From assembly GCA_008711295.1 (NCBI GenBank), contig VUYV01000003.1, positions 9,803,810 to 9,867,809 of the forward strand: a stretch of DNA of 64,000 nt. The letters run 5' to 3'. A program made the position numbers and the translations under genes. A model generated the notes under the pieces. That model ran no database searches and was not told the origin of the DNA. It worked only from the letters and a program-made list of their open reading frames with translations. Below, one piece after another: positions 13,224-23,100 of this stretch. The stretch is from Anarhynchus alexandrinus. Lineage: Eukaryota; Chordata; Aves; Charadriiformes; Charadriidae. Position 1 is the stretch's first letter. Every line of letters starts with the position of its first letter.

Positions 13224-13872
13224 AAATATATTATGGTCTTTCAATGACACCAAGCAATTTCTGACAACACGCTGCAATAAGCCATAATAATAGTAAAATT
13301 ACAGGAAAATGATTGTCTGCATATGCAGAGGTCCCACCATCCAAATACATAATGAGGAAACTCGGGTGTGACAGGCACGAACAGTAAAATACAGGCAGGC
13401 CCCTTTTTTCTTGTCGATATGGGGATGCGCTGCCGCAATAAATGAGGGTGCCGACTCAGTGCTTCATCAGGAGAAGAAATATTTATTACAGAAGCCTTTT
13501 GGGTCGTTTATGAGCACCTACTTCCACAAGCGGGAAAGCCCAGGAGGCCCAGCTTCAGCCCCGCAATGGCTGGAGGACCCGCTGCCCCACAGGGAGGCCG
13601 TTCCGACCCGGAGCTGCCCGCTGCAGCCGGGGCACTCCCGGGCTCGCTCTCTTGATGTCTGACGCAGCCGGTAGGCCCCGGGGAGCGGGCAGCGGGGCGG
13701 CGAAGGGCCCAGGGGCTTTGTGAGGGGGGTCGGGGGACGGTCCCCGGCCACTCGCGTTAACTCGCGCCACTCGGTGCCTCCGGCGCCGCCGTCCCGCTCC
13801 TCCGCGCCGCAGGGGGCGCTGTGCGCTCCGTGCCCGCCCGCTCCGCTCTTCTCACGCGCCGCCACCGTCTCC

Positions 13873-13897
13873 TTCTCCTCCTCCTCCTCCTCCTCCC
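13873..13897 (+). repeat. CTC triplet repeat in promoter
   Basis: A pyrimidine triplet run (TCCTTCTCC followed by several CTC units) lies in the CpG island. It generates serine-rich or glutamate-rich chance open frames on the two strands. It is likely length-polymorphic. Confidence 0.7.
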
Positions 13898-13910
13898 GCG
13901 ACACGAGGTC

Positions 13911-14100
13911 AGGAAGTCGGCGGCGGCGCCGCACAAGGCCGCGCCCTCCCCGCCCGCTCTCAACCAATCACCGCCTTCGGCCGCGGCGCGCCGGCCGGCA
14001 GCAGCGGCGCGCCGCGTCTCCAGTCCCTTTTAAGGAAGTGTCGGGGCTCCTGATTGGCTGCGGGGCCGAGCGGGGCGGGGCGAGGCGAGGGGAGTGGGTG
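13911..14100 (+). promoter_or_regulatory. Core promoter candidate of GMDS with CCAAT, CArG, ETS and GC-box motifs
   Basis: Within about 190 bases, motifs occur in a typical proximal-promoter order. They are an ETS-like AGGAAGT at 13911-13917, CCAAT at 13964-13968, a perfect CArG box CCTTTTAAGG at 14026-14035 running directly into an ETS-like GGAAGTG, an inverted CCAAT (ATTGG) at 14053-14057, and a GC box GGGGCGGGG at 14072-14080. The first ATG downstream is the GMDS start at 14218, so transcription probably starts between about 14050 and 14200. CCAAT bound by NF-Y and GC boxes bound by Sp1 are normal for CpG-island promoters. Use of the CArG box by SRF is only possible, not shown. There is no convincing TATA box. 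Confidence 0.6.
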
Positions 14101-14217
14101 GCCGAATTAAAGCNTTCCCTTCCGTGCCCGCCCCCAGTGCGCCCTGAGCCTGCCCCCGGCGGCCGCGCCTCCGCCCCAGGTTATCTCCGCACCTGGGCCG
14201 CGCCTACCGCCGGGAGG

Positions 14218-14358
14218 ATGGCACAGCCTGCGGCGGCAGCAGCGGCGGCGGCAGCAGCAACAGCGGCGGCGGCGTGTGGCTGTGTCGGCTCAGCGGGAGG
14301 CGGCGGCGACGAGATGAACGGCAGGAAGGTGGCTCTCATCACCGGCATCACCGGGCAG
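14218..14358 (+). CDS. GMDS: GMDS coding exon 1 (GDP-mannose 4,6-dehydratase, N-terminus, partial)
   Basis: This exon encodes the first 47 residues of GDP-mannose 4,6-dehydratase. The enzyme is cytosolic and NADP-dependent. It converts GDP-mannose to GDP-4-keto-6-deoxymannose, the first step towards GDP-fucose. Residues 37-47 read KVALITGITGQ, the opening beta strand and glycine-rich turn of the Rossmann fold of short-chain dehydrogenases. From knowledge of the family, the next residues (DGSYL) lie in exon 2, so the nucleotide-binding motif is split by a phase-0 intron. The ATG at 14218 is preceded by A at -3 and followed by G at +4, and it is the first ATG after an in-frame stop at 13672-13674. 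Residues 5-19 are ten alanines, one threonine and four alanines, followed by a glycine-rich linker. This leader appears longer than in mammals. An in-frame ATG at 14314 (residue 33) is an alternative start. The exon closes at CAG|GTAAG. Identification is firm. The rest of the gene lies outside the window. Confidence 0.93.
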
Positions 14359-14363
14359 GTAAG
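14357..14363 (+). other. Splice donor of GMDS exon 1
   Basis: The sequence CAG|GTAAG is a full-consensus 5' splice site, with the exon ending at 14358 and the intron starting at 14359. It falls exactly after the codon for the Gln of TGITGQ, the known exon 1/exon 2 junction of vertebrate GMDS as I recall it, giving a phase-0 intron. Confidence 0.9.
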
Positions 14364-14542
14364 AGGGGGGGAGCTCCCCTCGGTCTATGGCTTTCCCCCT
14401 GTGGGCAGCCGGGTCTGGCGGAGCTCCCGGCGGCGGAGGCGGGGGGCCGCGGGGAGAGGCCCCGCGTGGGAGCGGGTGGCGGCGGAGGGCTTGGCGTGGG
14501 GCTGCCGGCCGCGTCCGCGGGCAGCGGCGGCCCGCCCCCTTT

Positions 14543-14563
14543 CCCCCCCCCCCCCCCCCCCCC
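14543..14563. repeat. C21 homopolymer
   Basis: An uninterrupted run of 21 C is followed by GGGGAG and an N at 14570. On the other strand this is a G21 tract able to form quadruplex structure. Its length is likely to be unreliable in the assembly. Confidence 0.85.
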
Positions 14564-14805
14564 GGGGAGNGCATCCTCGCCGGTGCGTTCCCGGCCCCTA
14601 AAGCGCCCTGTAACGGGGCGGCTGCCCCTCCACCCCCCCGCCCCGGGGTCAGTGCCCGCTTCCCTTCACGGTTTTGTGCCGCCAGCTGTGGGCGTGCAGG
14701 AGGTCCCTGTGACAGCCCCGGCAAGCACCGAGACGGACAGACCGACCGCCCCGAGGTACGGGGCTTTGCCGGCCTCACCCACGTGTGGCTGGGGCTTGTT
14801 TGGCT

Positions 14806-14818
14806 GGGGGGGGGGGGG
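14806..14818. repeat. G13 homopolymer
   Basis: A run of 13 G lies close to the 3' edge of the CpG island, with an N 34 bases later at 14852. Together with the C21 tract it brackets the first part of intron 1 with guanine runs on opposite strands. Confidence 0.85.
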
Positions 14819-17800
14819 CGTTACGGGTGCCTTTCCCCCGGGGTGTCTGGGNGTGGTACCAGTGCAGGTGTGGGGCTGCCCGCTATCAGGTTTGGTTTGA
14901 GCAGGCTTGTCGCTCGGAGGGGCTGTTTGTCACCTGTCCCTTTGACACACTGGGCAGCCATGCGTTTACAGTCAGTACCTGCTTTATACCCAGGCCTGAA
15001 TGGATGATAAAAGCATCTCCCCGGGCAGTTTCTTTTGTATTCATATGCGTTCATTGCAGTCTCCAATTTTTTTGGCTGTATTACTCATAGGGATAATGAT
15101 GCTCTCAGAGTCCTGGTGCTTTGAGCAGAAGGTGCGGGAGAAAGGTGGCAAGGAAAGAAAAATCACAGTTTCCCTTGGAGCAACTTCTGCACTGTGAAAA
15201 AGGATGTGCCGGTGGTGAGTTTTAACCTGGTGAGATCTGCAGGGATGTTAATGTGTGCAGTTTGTAGCTTTTGCTGCTCCAGTCCCAATGGGCAGCTTGA
15301 ATATTTAGTTGGATTGTTTGTTCATGCAGAGGTCTGCATTGTTGTGTCTTTGCTGGCAAGTGGGTGATGAACAAAAGCTCTTGTGGACATACTTAGTCAT
15401 ATTTGAGGAACACCTTACTTTGCAATGTAGATGTTGCCCGCTGCCTGGAAAAGAAAGGGCTCTGCTTGTGTGTTGCTTATCTCTTGGAACATGCTGAATG
15501 ACTTCTGCTTGGAGCGTGTATCCTCTGTGATTGATATAACCAGTTAAGTAGGTAATATTTTATAGTAAGCATCTTAGAATCCCTATTTTTTCCTTTACGG
15601 TTTGCATTTAATCAGTGACAGCTTCATACATGGAAGAACATCTTCCCCTTCAACTGTGACTTGTCCTGGTACGGTTGCAGACTCTGATACAATGTAAGTC
15701 AGTGCTTCTTTTTTTTTATCGTAGAAGAGCCATCTGACCTTTTGTGAGGCAGTAAATCCAGAGACAATATAGTGTCATAGCAGCTTTCATCTGTTATCCA
15801 GGAGAACCTGCACTATGCTTTGAATGTTCACCTGCTGTTTGTGTTTTACCTCATTATGTCTGTTCTTGTGTGTTCTTACAACACTTTTTTTGGTGCGTGC
15901 TCTTCCCATCGGTTAGCAGCTGTGTGCCAAAAGTGGCCTTAGGAAACCCCTCCAAGCAGCTGTCTGACAAGGAGATATAACTATGTATGAGAAGAGGGAA
16001 AACTAATGATCTGTGTGTAACTAACTTTTTTGCTTGACGTTTGTTTTTAGCAAGAGCACAGTCAGAGCTTTCCCAAGGACTACTTTGCTGTGTGAACAGT
16101 CTTCCAGTTTGTTGGCAGAAGTACGTTTCTCTTCATCGGAGATAGTAAGTTAGAGGCCTGTAGCTACAATGCTACAATTCTTTCAGCAGTGTGTTCTCAG
16201 TTGTTTTTCTCTATTTCCAAAGCAGCTCTTCCATCTTAATTTAACCTTTGTCAGGCATATTGTTGGAACATGTGGAGAACCAGAGCTAGCCTGGGATACC
16301 TGAAAGTTAGCTGGTGAGGTTGGCTTAGGATGGAAGTTTTATGTTGAGAGTGGCCTCTTTTGGGGTCCTGTAGTCCTCCATCATTTTGAGATCTGCTGCT
16401 GGGAATCGTCGTCTCTCTTTTCTTAGATGAATTTTAAAGAAAGTCACCGTAGTGCTTTTTCCTTTGCCCCTCTTTCACTCCCTTTCTTTATTTGTATGTA
16501 ATAGCTGTTTTATTTGGAGAGGCCTCACCCAGAAATGAGAGACCTGGGTTCCATTTCTTATCTTAGAATTGGCAGACTTGTATGTCCCACCTCCCGGGAG
16601 AAAGTCCTAGTGCCATCTGTTTTTAAACTTAATTACCATGTGTAAAATGTACAAATAATGCTGAAGCGGAAGCTAAACCTCAGGCTTTGTCTTTCCCAGG
16701 TAGTTACTTTAATTACAGGGCTAAAGAGAGTTGGTCTGTTTCACGTTCTCCCTTGGAACTGGTGCTCTTTCAAAGTGGGAGATAAAGGCTTGGGTCATTT
16801 TAGACTGAGGAAGGCTTAGAACAGAATAGGATGGTAAACTCCCCTTATTTAAACTGGGCTCCTTGTGCGACAGCAAATGTCTTTTAAAAGCAAGTTGTCA
16901 CAGTTGCATTGTATAACGAATGTGCTTTTGTTTGCGTGTGGCCAGCATACTTTGAGAGTATTTGCTGAACTAAGGCACAGTGGTGCCACGTTCCTGGAAC
17001 GAGGGTAGGTGCGAAAAGCATTGAGCTAACTGGGCTGCGACCAAACTAAGGTGCTGCTTGAACTGTAGCAGCCCTTCCTGAGTTGAGATGATGCCACAGC
17101 AAGTGTGCTTAGTCATAGTGTTGAAATCAGACAACTCATTTTATTTTTCAGAACTTCTGTATAGATGTGAACATCTCCATTGTCCATCTTTTCCACTGAC
17201 AAAAGGTGGGATTTTCTTTCTACTATGATGGAGAAAGAGTTGAGCTCAGGTGGGGCTATATTTTGACAATGGCGCAATTGACTGAGGATGCGGCTTTTAA
17301 CTGAAACATACCATGGAGATATGGCACAGCTGTAACTTCTGATTTATGGCTTTCTAATGGGATTCATTAGCCTTCACAGCATGCCAGATGAGGATGGGCT
17401 TTCTGCACATATTCTTCTGTATAGTGAGTGACGGGAGGCTGGTGCCACGCGCCAGCTTACGGCACCAGTTAACAAAACCAGTTCACATGGCTTACTTCTG
17501 TTCTAGATACATGATGCTAAAAGGACGGGTCACTGCAAGGGTGAATGCGTTACTGACAGGAAGGTGATTTTGTGACCTTTGGCCAAATAAAAGGAGGAGT
17601 TTGCAATATGCATGGTAAAGCAACAAAAGAAAACAAATCCCATAATTGTATGGTCAGGACTCAAATGGCATTCTGGCTGCAAGGGCTGGACCGTAGTCTT
17701 TATGGAATCAAAGCGGATAAATGAACCTCTACAAATTCTGCATTTACCAGTGGGGTTAGAGTGAAATCAGTATCATTCTACCACTTGCATTACTGATAAG

Positions 17801-18370
17801 AGACTCTTAAGCATGTAGCCAGTGGTGTTGTATATGCCTTTTGCAGTATTGAGATTTCCCTTATCTCTCTTCTCACACCACAGCAGGGGGATGAACCACA
17901 CTTCACTATTTTGCTAAAATGACTTCCAGAGTGAGGCAATTGCTGTGGCTGGATGGATAAAAAACACTTCTGAAGTGTCACGTAGGTATTGGTCTGCTGG
18001 TAGACTACTTGTGAGTAATGCATAGCACTCTTTTTCTTAATTTAAGGAAAAGTAGTTCAAATGAAACAGGCCTGTTGTGTGTATTAAAATGAAAATATTT
18101 TTTTACAAAGCTAGAATGTGACTCTTATTGGAAGAGTGTTTTTGCAATGTAAAATAGATGTGCTGGACTTTTCCAACTTTGATATCTTTAATTACTCTGT
18201 AAAACTGAGAGTTTTGAATCGAATACCAGTATAACTAACAAATTTTATTCTAGATGTGCAGCTGTGTCTTGTCTCTTATTTGGGGAAGCAGTATTTCTTG
18301 ACAGCATTGTTTTCTAGGCACTGTGACTAAATGTTTGTTAAAGTTGCATTTAAATATCTTTCCAGAAAGT

Positions 18371-18389
18371 CTGATTGCACTGCAATCAG
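18371..18389. repeat. 19-bp near-perfect palindrome
   Basis: CTGATTGCA and TGCAATCAG are exact inverted copies around a single C. A further partial copy, CTGATTG, follows immediately at 18391. The arms resemble dyad binding sites for dimeric factors such as C/EBP, but with a longer centre than the classic site. Confidence 0.75.
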
Positions 18390-19603
18390 TCTGATTGTCT
18401 TTCTGTATGCTGATGCTTGTGAGAGTATTTAGATATTTGACTTTTTGGAGAACTACCAAGAAATACTCGAGCTGAGTTTAACTACGAGGTTATGTGTTGA
18501 TATTTCTACTTTCCCACTCAGTCACTGGATTATGAGCGGTGAATAATGTCTATTTTGTGTCTGGTGCTGTTCTGCTTTACTCGGAGAGACAGTAACGTAA
18601 GAGTTTGTAGACCGAGATCATTCAACAGGCACTTATAAAGCTCAGTTTTGAATGAAGCAATGCACTAGAACTTGAGTGTCAGTACATGGCCAGAGGCTAT
18701 TGCAAATTGTGGATGAAGAAAGCAGTTGGGTTTCTGCCTTGTGAGAGCTCTTACAGGAGCAGTACTAGCACCAGCTCCTGCGCCCTTGCCTGCAGTTCTG
18801 TCCAATTGAACTGCCATTTGGCAAAAGTTAAGGGAGCAGCCTCAGAAGCTTCAACCAAACCCTAAGGTAGAGTAAATAGGACTGACGAGTGAGTGTGCAT
18901 GCAGAAATGCAAGAACATTCTCATCAATTGGTTGATGTAGGTAGAATATGAGGTCTGCCTCTCTCTTTCTGGTATCAGAAGTTCAATCAGTTGCTTGCAG
19001 CCTTTGCCCCATGCATGTGACTGCAAGTTTTACGCAGGTGTTACAGTTCTTAGTTTGAGAAAGGCTAACCCTATCAGGGCTGGGGAGGGGAGATACTGAG
19101 AAAGCAGGATTTGCTCTTGTGAACTGAGGTTAAGTTGTGGTTGTTGGTTGGTTGGTTGTTTTTTTTTTAAATCTGGCTGTTGAGAATGAAACCAAGCAAG
19201 ACAGACCCTGTGGGGCAAACTACCAGTAATAAGAGAACGTGACTCATTGCTTAGTATTTAAAAAAAAGTAATGAATAGCTGATACGGAGTGTGACTGTTG
19301 GTTCTGTTTTATCTCAGACCAGGACATAGCCTTTGATACTCTGTGGCTAAAAGAACTTTGTTTCTTGGAGAAGAGTTGTAAAGGAAACAGTTAAACAACC
19401 TCTTAGAAAAGCTGCTTTTTTTAAGTATTGTGATCAAGTGGTGAGGTGAGAATCTTTGTGGAGTGTGTGTATACCTAGAAGGCGGATGTAGAGAAATGTT
19501 ATAACCTGTTGTACCAGCGAGATGACATCGGTTTGCCAGGTGAAGGATAAAATCCAAAGGATTGCTTTACTGCATAGAAGTGGGAGGATAGTTTTTCTTG
19601 AAA

Positions 19604-19724
19604 CTGGCTAAAGCTAAGTATTAGTATTGCTGCCTCTTCATTAAAACAAATATTGTCTTGGTTTCTGGCTAAAGCTAAATATTAGTATTGCTGTCTTTTT
19701 ATTTAAACAAATATTATCTTGGTT
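19604..19724. repeat. 61-bp tandem duplication, two copies
   Basis: Unit 1 (19604-19664) and unit 2 (19665-19724) both begin CTGGCTAAAGCTAA and share TATTAGTATTGCTG and AACAAATATT blocks, ending in CTTGGTT. They differ at several positions, so the duplication is not recent. No coding or mobile-element content is seen. Confidence 0.85.
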
Positions 19725-19936
19725 GAAACCTGGTGCTCTATTTCAATTGCTGTCTCTGAGTATCCAAGAGTTGTTCTGAGTGAGAACTTCAGAGGTATTG
19801 AACATCCTTACCTTAGTTTGAGGATGCAGAGATCTAGGAACACTAATTTGGGCACAAACTGAAATACAAGAAACTTCATTTAAACTTGAGAGGGTGTGTG
19901 TTGTTTGGGGTGGCTTTTTGGGTTGTTTTGTTTTAA

Positions 19937-20124
19937 ATGAGGGTGGTCAAGCATTAGAACAGACTACCCAGAGAAGTTGTGGAGCGTCTGTCCCTGGAGG
20001 TATTCAAAACCGAACTGGGCATGGCCCTGAACAACCTGCTCTAGTTGACCCTGGATTGACCAGCGATCTTGGACTGGATGATCCACAGAGGTCACTTCCA
20101 ACATAAACCTGTGTGATTCTGTGA
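19937..20124 (+). mobile_element. CR1 LINE, 3' end fragment
   Basis: This is the 3' end of a CR1 copy in the same direction as GMDS. The block AATGAGGGTGGTCAAGCATTAGAACAG through CCTGGAGGTATTCAAAACCG matches the end of CR1 ORF2. The 3' untranslated part ends at GTGATTCTGTGA, an altered version of the usual octamer terminus. It is strongly 5'-truncated (under 190 bases) and more diverged than the copy at the left edge of the window. Confidence 0.93.
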
Positions 20125-23100
20125 GTCCTCCACAGTATCAGAAGTGGAACACCTGCAATTTGTGACAAGATGGCATAAGCGGCTTGTTGAAAACTCTGCA
20201 GCAGATGAATAGTGGCTGTGGCATGAAACCCAAGCTTGCCTAAAATATAATTCCAGATCTTTCCCTTTACAGGATATAAATAAGAAGTGTTGCTATTGGG
20301 TTTCATCCAAAACTCTTGAGAAAAAGGTATTTTATTGAAAAGTAGTATTACAAATATGGAAATGGGAGACTAGACTATTGTCTGAAAACAGAGGTTCTAC
20401 TTTTAGAAAGATGCCTGAATTCTGATTGTCTTGGCTCCCCCTTTGAAGGGAGGGGGGGTTACTAGATAGTCTAATTCAGCTCATGCATTGACCTCTTACC
20501 AAAGGCATCTATAAGTATGTGGTCCAATGCTTTACTTTTTCATCTGTGTTTCATACTTTACAACAATATGTGCAGACTGGGCTTTTGTCTTCTCCAAGAA
20601 CTGGGAGTCCAGGACATTGGCTATTGTCTGTGCCTGCCTGGAGGAGCCCAGCTATATTCCATTGTCTTTCAGAATAGTGTAGTTAGTAGTGCTCACATCA
20701 GTGAGCTACGAGATATTAATGGTAAAAAGTATGGCTGATGCAAGATTAGTTCATGCATGTCTTGATGTATTAACTTCCCTTTTTTTTGTTTCCATCTTTG
20801 CACAGCTTTGTTCAGTGTTTGTGACTGCCAGTGAAGTCTATTCTGTAGCTGCTTACTGGAGAGGGAAGTTCTGGTAGCCTGGCTCAGCTAGCAGGTATTA
20901 ACTCAAGGACCAGTGCAGGCAATCTGATTCCTTGTGTTTGACTGTAAGATGTGGATTGAAAAACATTGTGAACAGCAAGTGAATTATACGGTACTGTATG
21001 CTGTGATATGTACCTGCTGTGAAAGCAGGTAAATACTGAAAATGTTCCAGGAAAAATAAAATGATAAGGTTTATGTTAACAGTGCTAAGATATGAAACAG
21101 ATAGAAGAATGGTACCCAATTTGGGTTTGGGAAGCTGACTTCCTCCAAGCAACACTTACGGAAGTTTCTCGTGTTGTGGATAGTCATAGGGGGCTATTGC
21201 CACTGCTGCACTGACTGACAAGGAGAGCAGAATATCTCATTGCCAGCAGCATGCCACTTGCTTAGTCTTAGTCTTGGGGTTTTTCGTTTGTGGGTTTGTT
21301 TTTTTTTTTAATTTAATGAAGATTAGTGACTGTCAGTGTAAACAGAGCTTGTATTTCTCTTTCCTAAGTTTTTAAAGAGTTGAAGCATCTTCTTCTCTGT
21401 GTGCCCACATCCAATACAAACTGAAAAGCGAGCTTCTGGGAAAACCTTTTTCCTGTGATTTCATACTCTCCCTCTAAGTTTTGGTCTTTTTCTCCTCTGA
21501 TTGTCTCTTTCAGATCCTTTTGGCTGTTGAGCTTTCTGCACAAGGGAGTCAGTTTCTTAGAAAATAGATAGCTATGCAGAAGGACAAGGAAAATGGAGTA
21601 CTTAAACCTGCTGATGGCCTGTGTGAAGAACACATCAAAGTTACCACTCTGATCCCTGTAATCCACAGAAGCTGAATAAAAGGTTTTTCAGTGCAGTTGT
21701 GATACTGGTATTGACCCTAGTGGTGCTTCCTGTTGCCCACATCTTATTTCTCTGAGGAGTACTGAGACTGAGTTTCTTTGCATTTACCTACGCTTTTATT
21801 TAGTCTGGGAGGCAGGAAGTACTTTCTCTCTCTTGACAATTTCTAGCAACTTTATCCCAGCTTCTTCAGACTTCTGGGTCTGGAGTAGAGTCCCAATTAA
21901 GTGTCTGTTCCTACAAATTTGTCAGCCCTGCTTCTCCTGCACTGTTGCAGCACAACTCGGGCTTATTTTGGAAAGTGTGGTTTCCTTGAAGCACTAGGTG
22001 AACAATGACACAAGGGCAAGTCAGCAGTGTGGGAGATGTCTAATTTCCTCTCACAGGTGTGTGCTCTCTCTTGCTCTAAATCTCTTCTCACTACTTGGGT
22101 TGCTTTTTAGCCAAATGAGCAAAATAAATAATAAAGATTTTTTCCCCTTAATATTTTTGTCACCTCCTGCTTCTTTCATATGAATTCACTGATTGTTTTT
22201 TCATCACTTCAGCTAAGGAATTCCTTTGGGTCATGTGCATATGAACCAAGGGATGCAGTTATGTCCAGAACTTTCAGTTAAGCAAAGCTGTAGGAAGTGA
22301 GGTGAGAGAGTGGAATTGTCTCCAGTTTCCTCTAACTATTACTGGAAAGTCCCTATATCTTGTTCCGTTTCTAGGGTGTGCACAGACTTAACAATCTAAA
22401 TCCATAATGAAGCTTTTGTAAAGCCTGCCAAACAAGTTGATGTAAACTAGCTTATCTGTTGTCACCTGTGCTCTTTACATGTGTCATTAAGCAACTGAAC
22501 TTCCTTATATGCAATGTAAATATTGCAACAATTTTTCATTTATTCACAAATACACACAAAGCAGTATACTTAAGGCAGGCTTCCTTCAGGAGTGTTACTG
22601 TAAAGACTTTTTTTTTTAATAGGAAACATAAATTTTGCTTTGTAACTTAAAAGTGTCATCTGACAGTAAGCAGATTAAGTCTAACGACATATCCGTTGAC
22701 TTTATGATCTGTTTGCTGTTAGTTCAGTGATAAGTACCATTGAAGAGCATTTGATGCTGTACCCTGAGACAATTGCATTGCATTGAATAAAGGTGCAGCT
22801 TGCATCGTGCATTCAAATTGGTCAGTTAGAAGTTGACAGTATCACAACACCTTTGTAGTGATGCTCAGCTAAGTACAGTGGTCCAACAGGTGTGTCGGCC
22901 ACAGAAATGTACTTGCCATGGATCTTGGCTTTTTGCAAAGAGTTTCCAAGTAGATAACTAGCTTGTGCTGCATTTGCTGTGCTTGAACACCTTTGAAATA
23001 ACAGGAAGAAAATATGCCTGCTCTGGAAAAATCTGACTAACTATTAAATATAGTAAGATACAGTCAAATTTTATGAAAAGTTTTTGCAGGGCTTTGCTTT

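Larger units (their letters stand above)
6241..13549. other. Upstream intergenic DNA, no gene recognised
   Basis: No exon or RNA gene can be supported. The longest open frames, 134 codons at 8510-8914 and 131 codons at 9452-9847 (minus), have no recognisable domain. The segment holds a GC-richer block (about 8760-9700), two pyrimidine-rich stretches (about 10017-10205 and 11035-11280), and a T tract at 13209-13223 just before the CpG island begins. The part from 6241 to about 6800 may still be very old LINE sequence, but I could not match it. Confidence 0.55.
13550..14860. promoter_or_regulatory. CpG island spanning the GMDS promoter and exon 1
   Basis: Base composition changes abruptly from AT-rich to very GC-rich with frequent CpG, including GGCGCGCC-type clusters around 13985-14015. 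The GC-rich stretch covers the promoter, the first coding exon and about 500 bases of intron 1, then falls off near 14860. Islands of this type mark TATA-less housekeeping promoters that are usually transcribed in both directions. A CTC-triplet run at about 13876-13896, C and G homopolymers and three single N bases (14114, 14570, 14852) show that the region was difficult to sequence. Confidence 0.92.
14359..19936 (+). other. GMDS intron 1, proximal part
   Basis: This is the start of intron 1. The first 500 bases remain in the CpG island, and the rest is AT-rich intron with no recognised exon or mobile element. It contains the C21 and G13 homopolymers, a 19-bp inverted repeat at 18371-18389 and a 61-bp tandem duplication at 19604-19724. 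Open frames are short and unrelated to any protein I recognise. Confidence 0.7.

Noticed and set aside
13518..13967. 149-codon minus-strand open frame rich in Arg and Glu
   Set aside because: It is the antisense of the CTC repeat and GC-rich promoter. The Glu run simply mirrors the CTC triplets, and no family is recognised.
13720..14217. Long + strand open frame joined to GMDS, as a large N-terminal extension
   Set aside because: It has no ATG before 14218 (it opens with GTG), lies in a CpG island where stops are rare, and contains promoter motifs.
14274..15007. Overlapping open frames of about 160-210 codons in other frames over exon 1 and intron start
   Set aside because: They cross the splice donor, homopolymers and N bases and consist of Gly/Pro/Arg low-complexity residues. 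They are shadows of GC-rich DNA.
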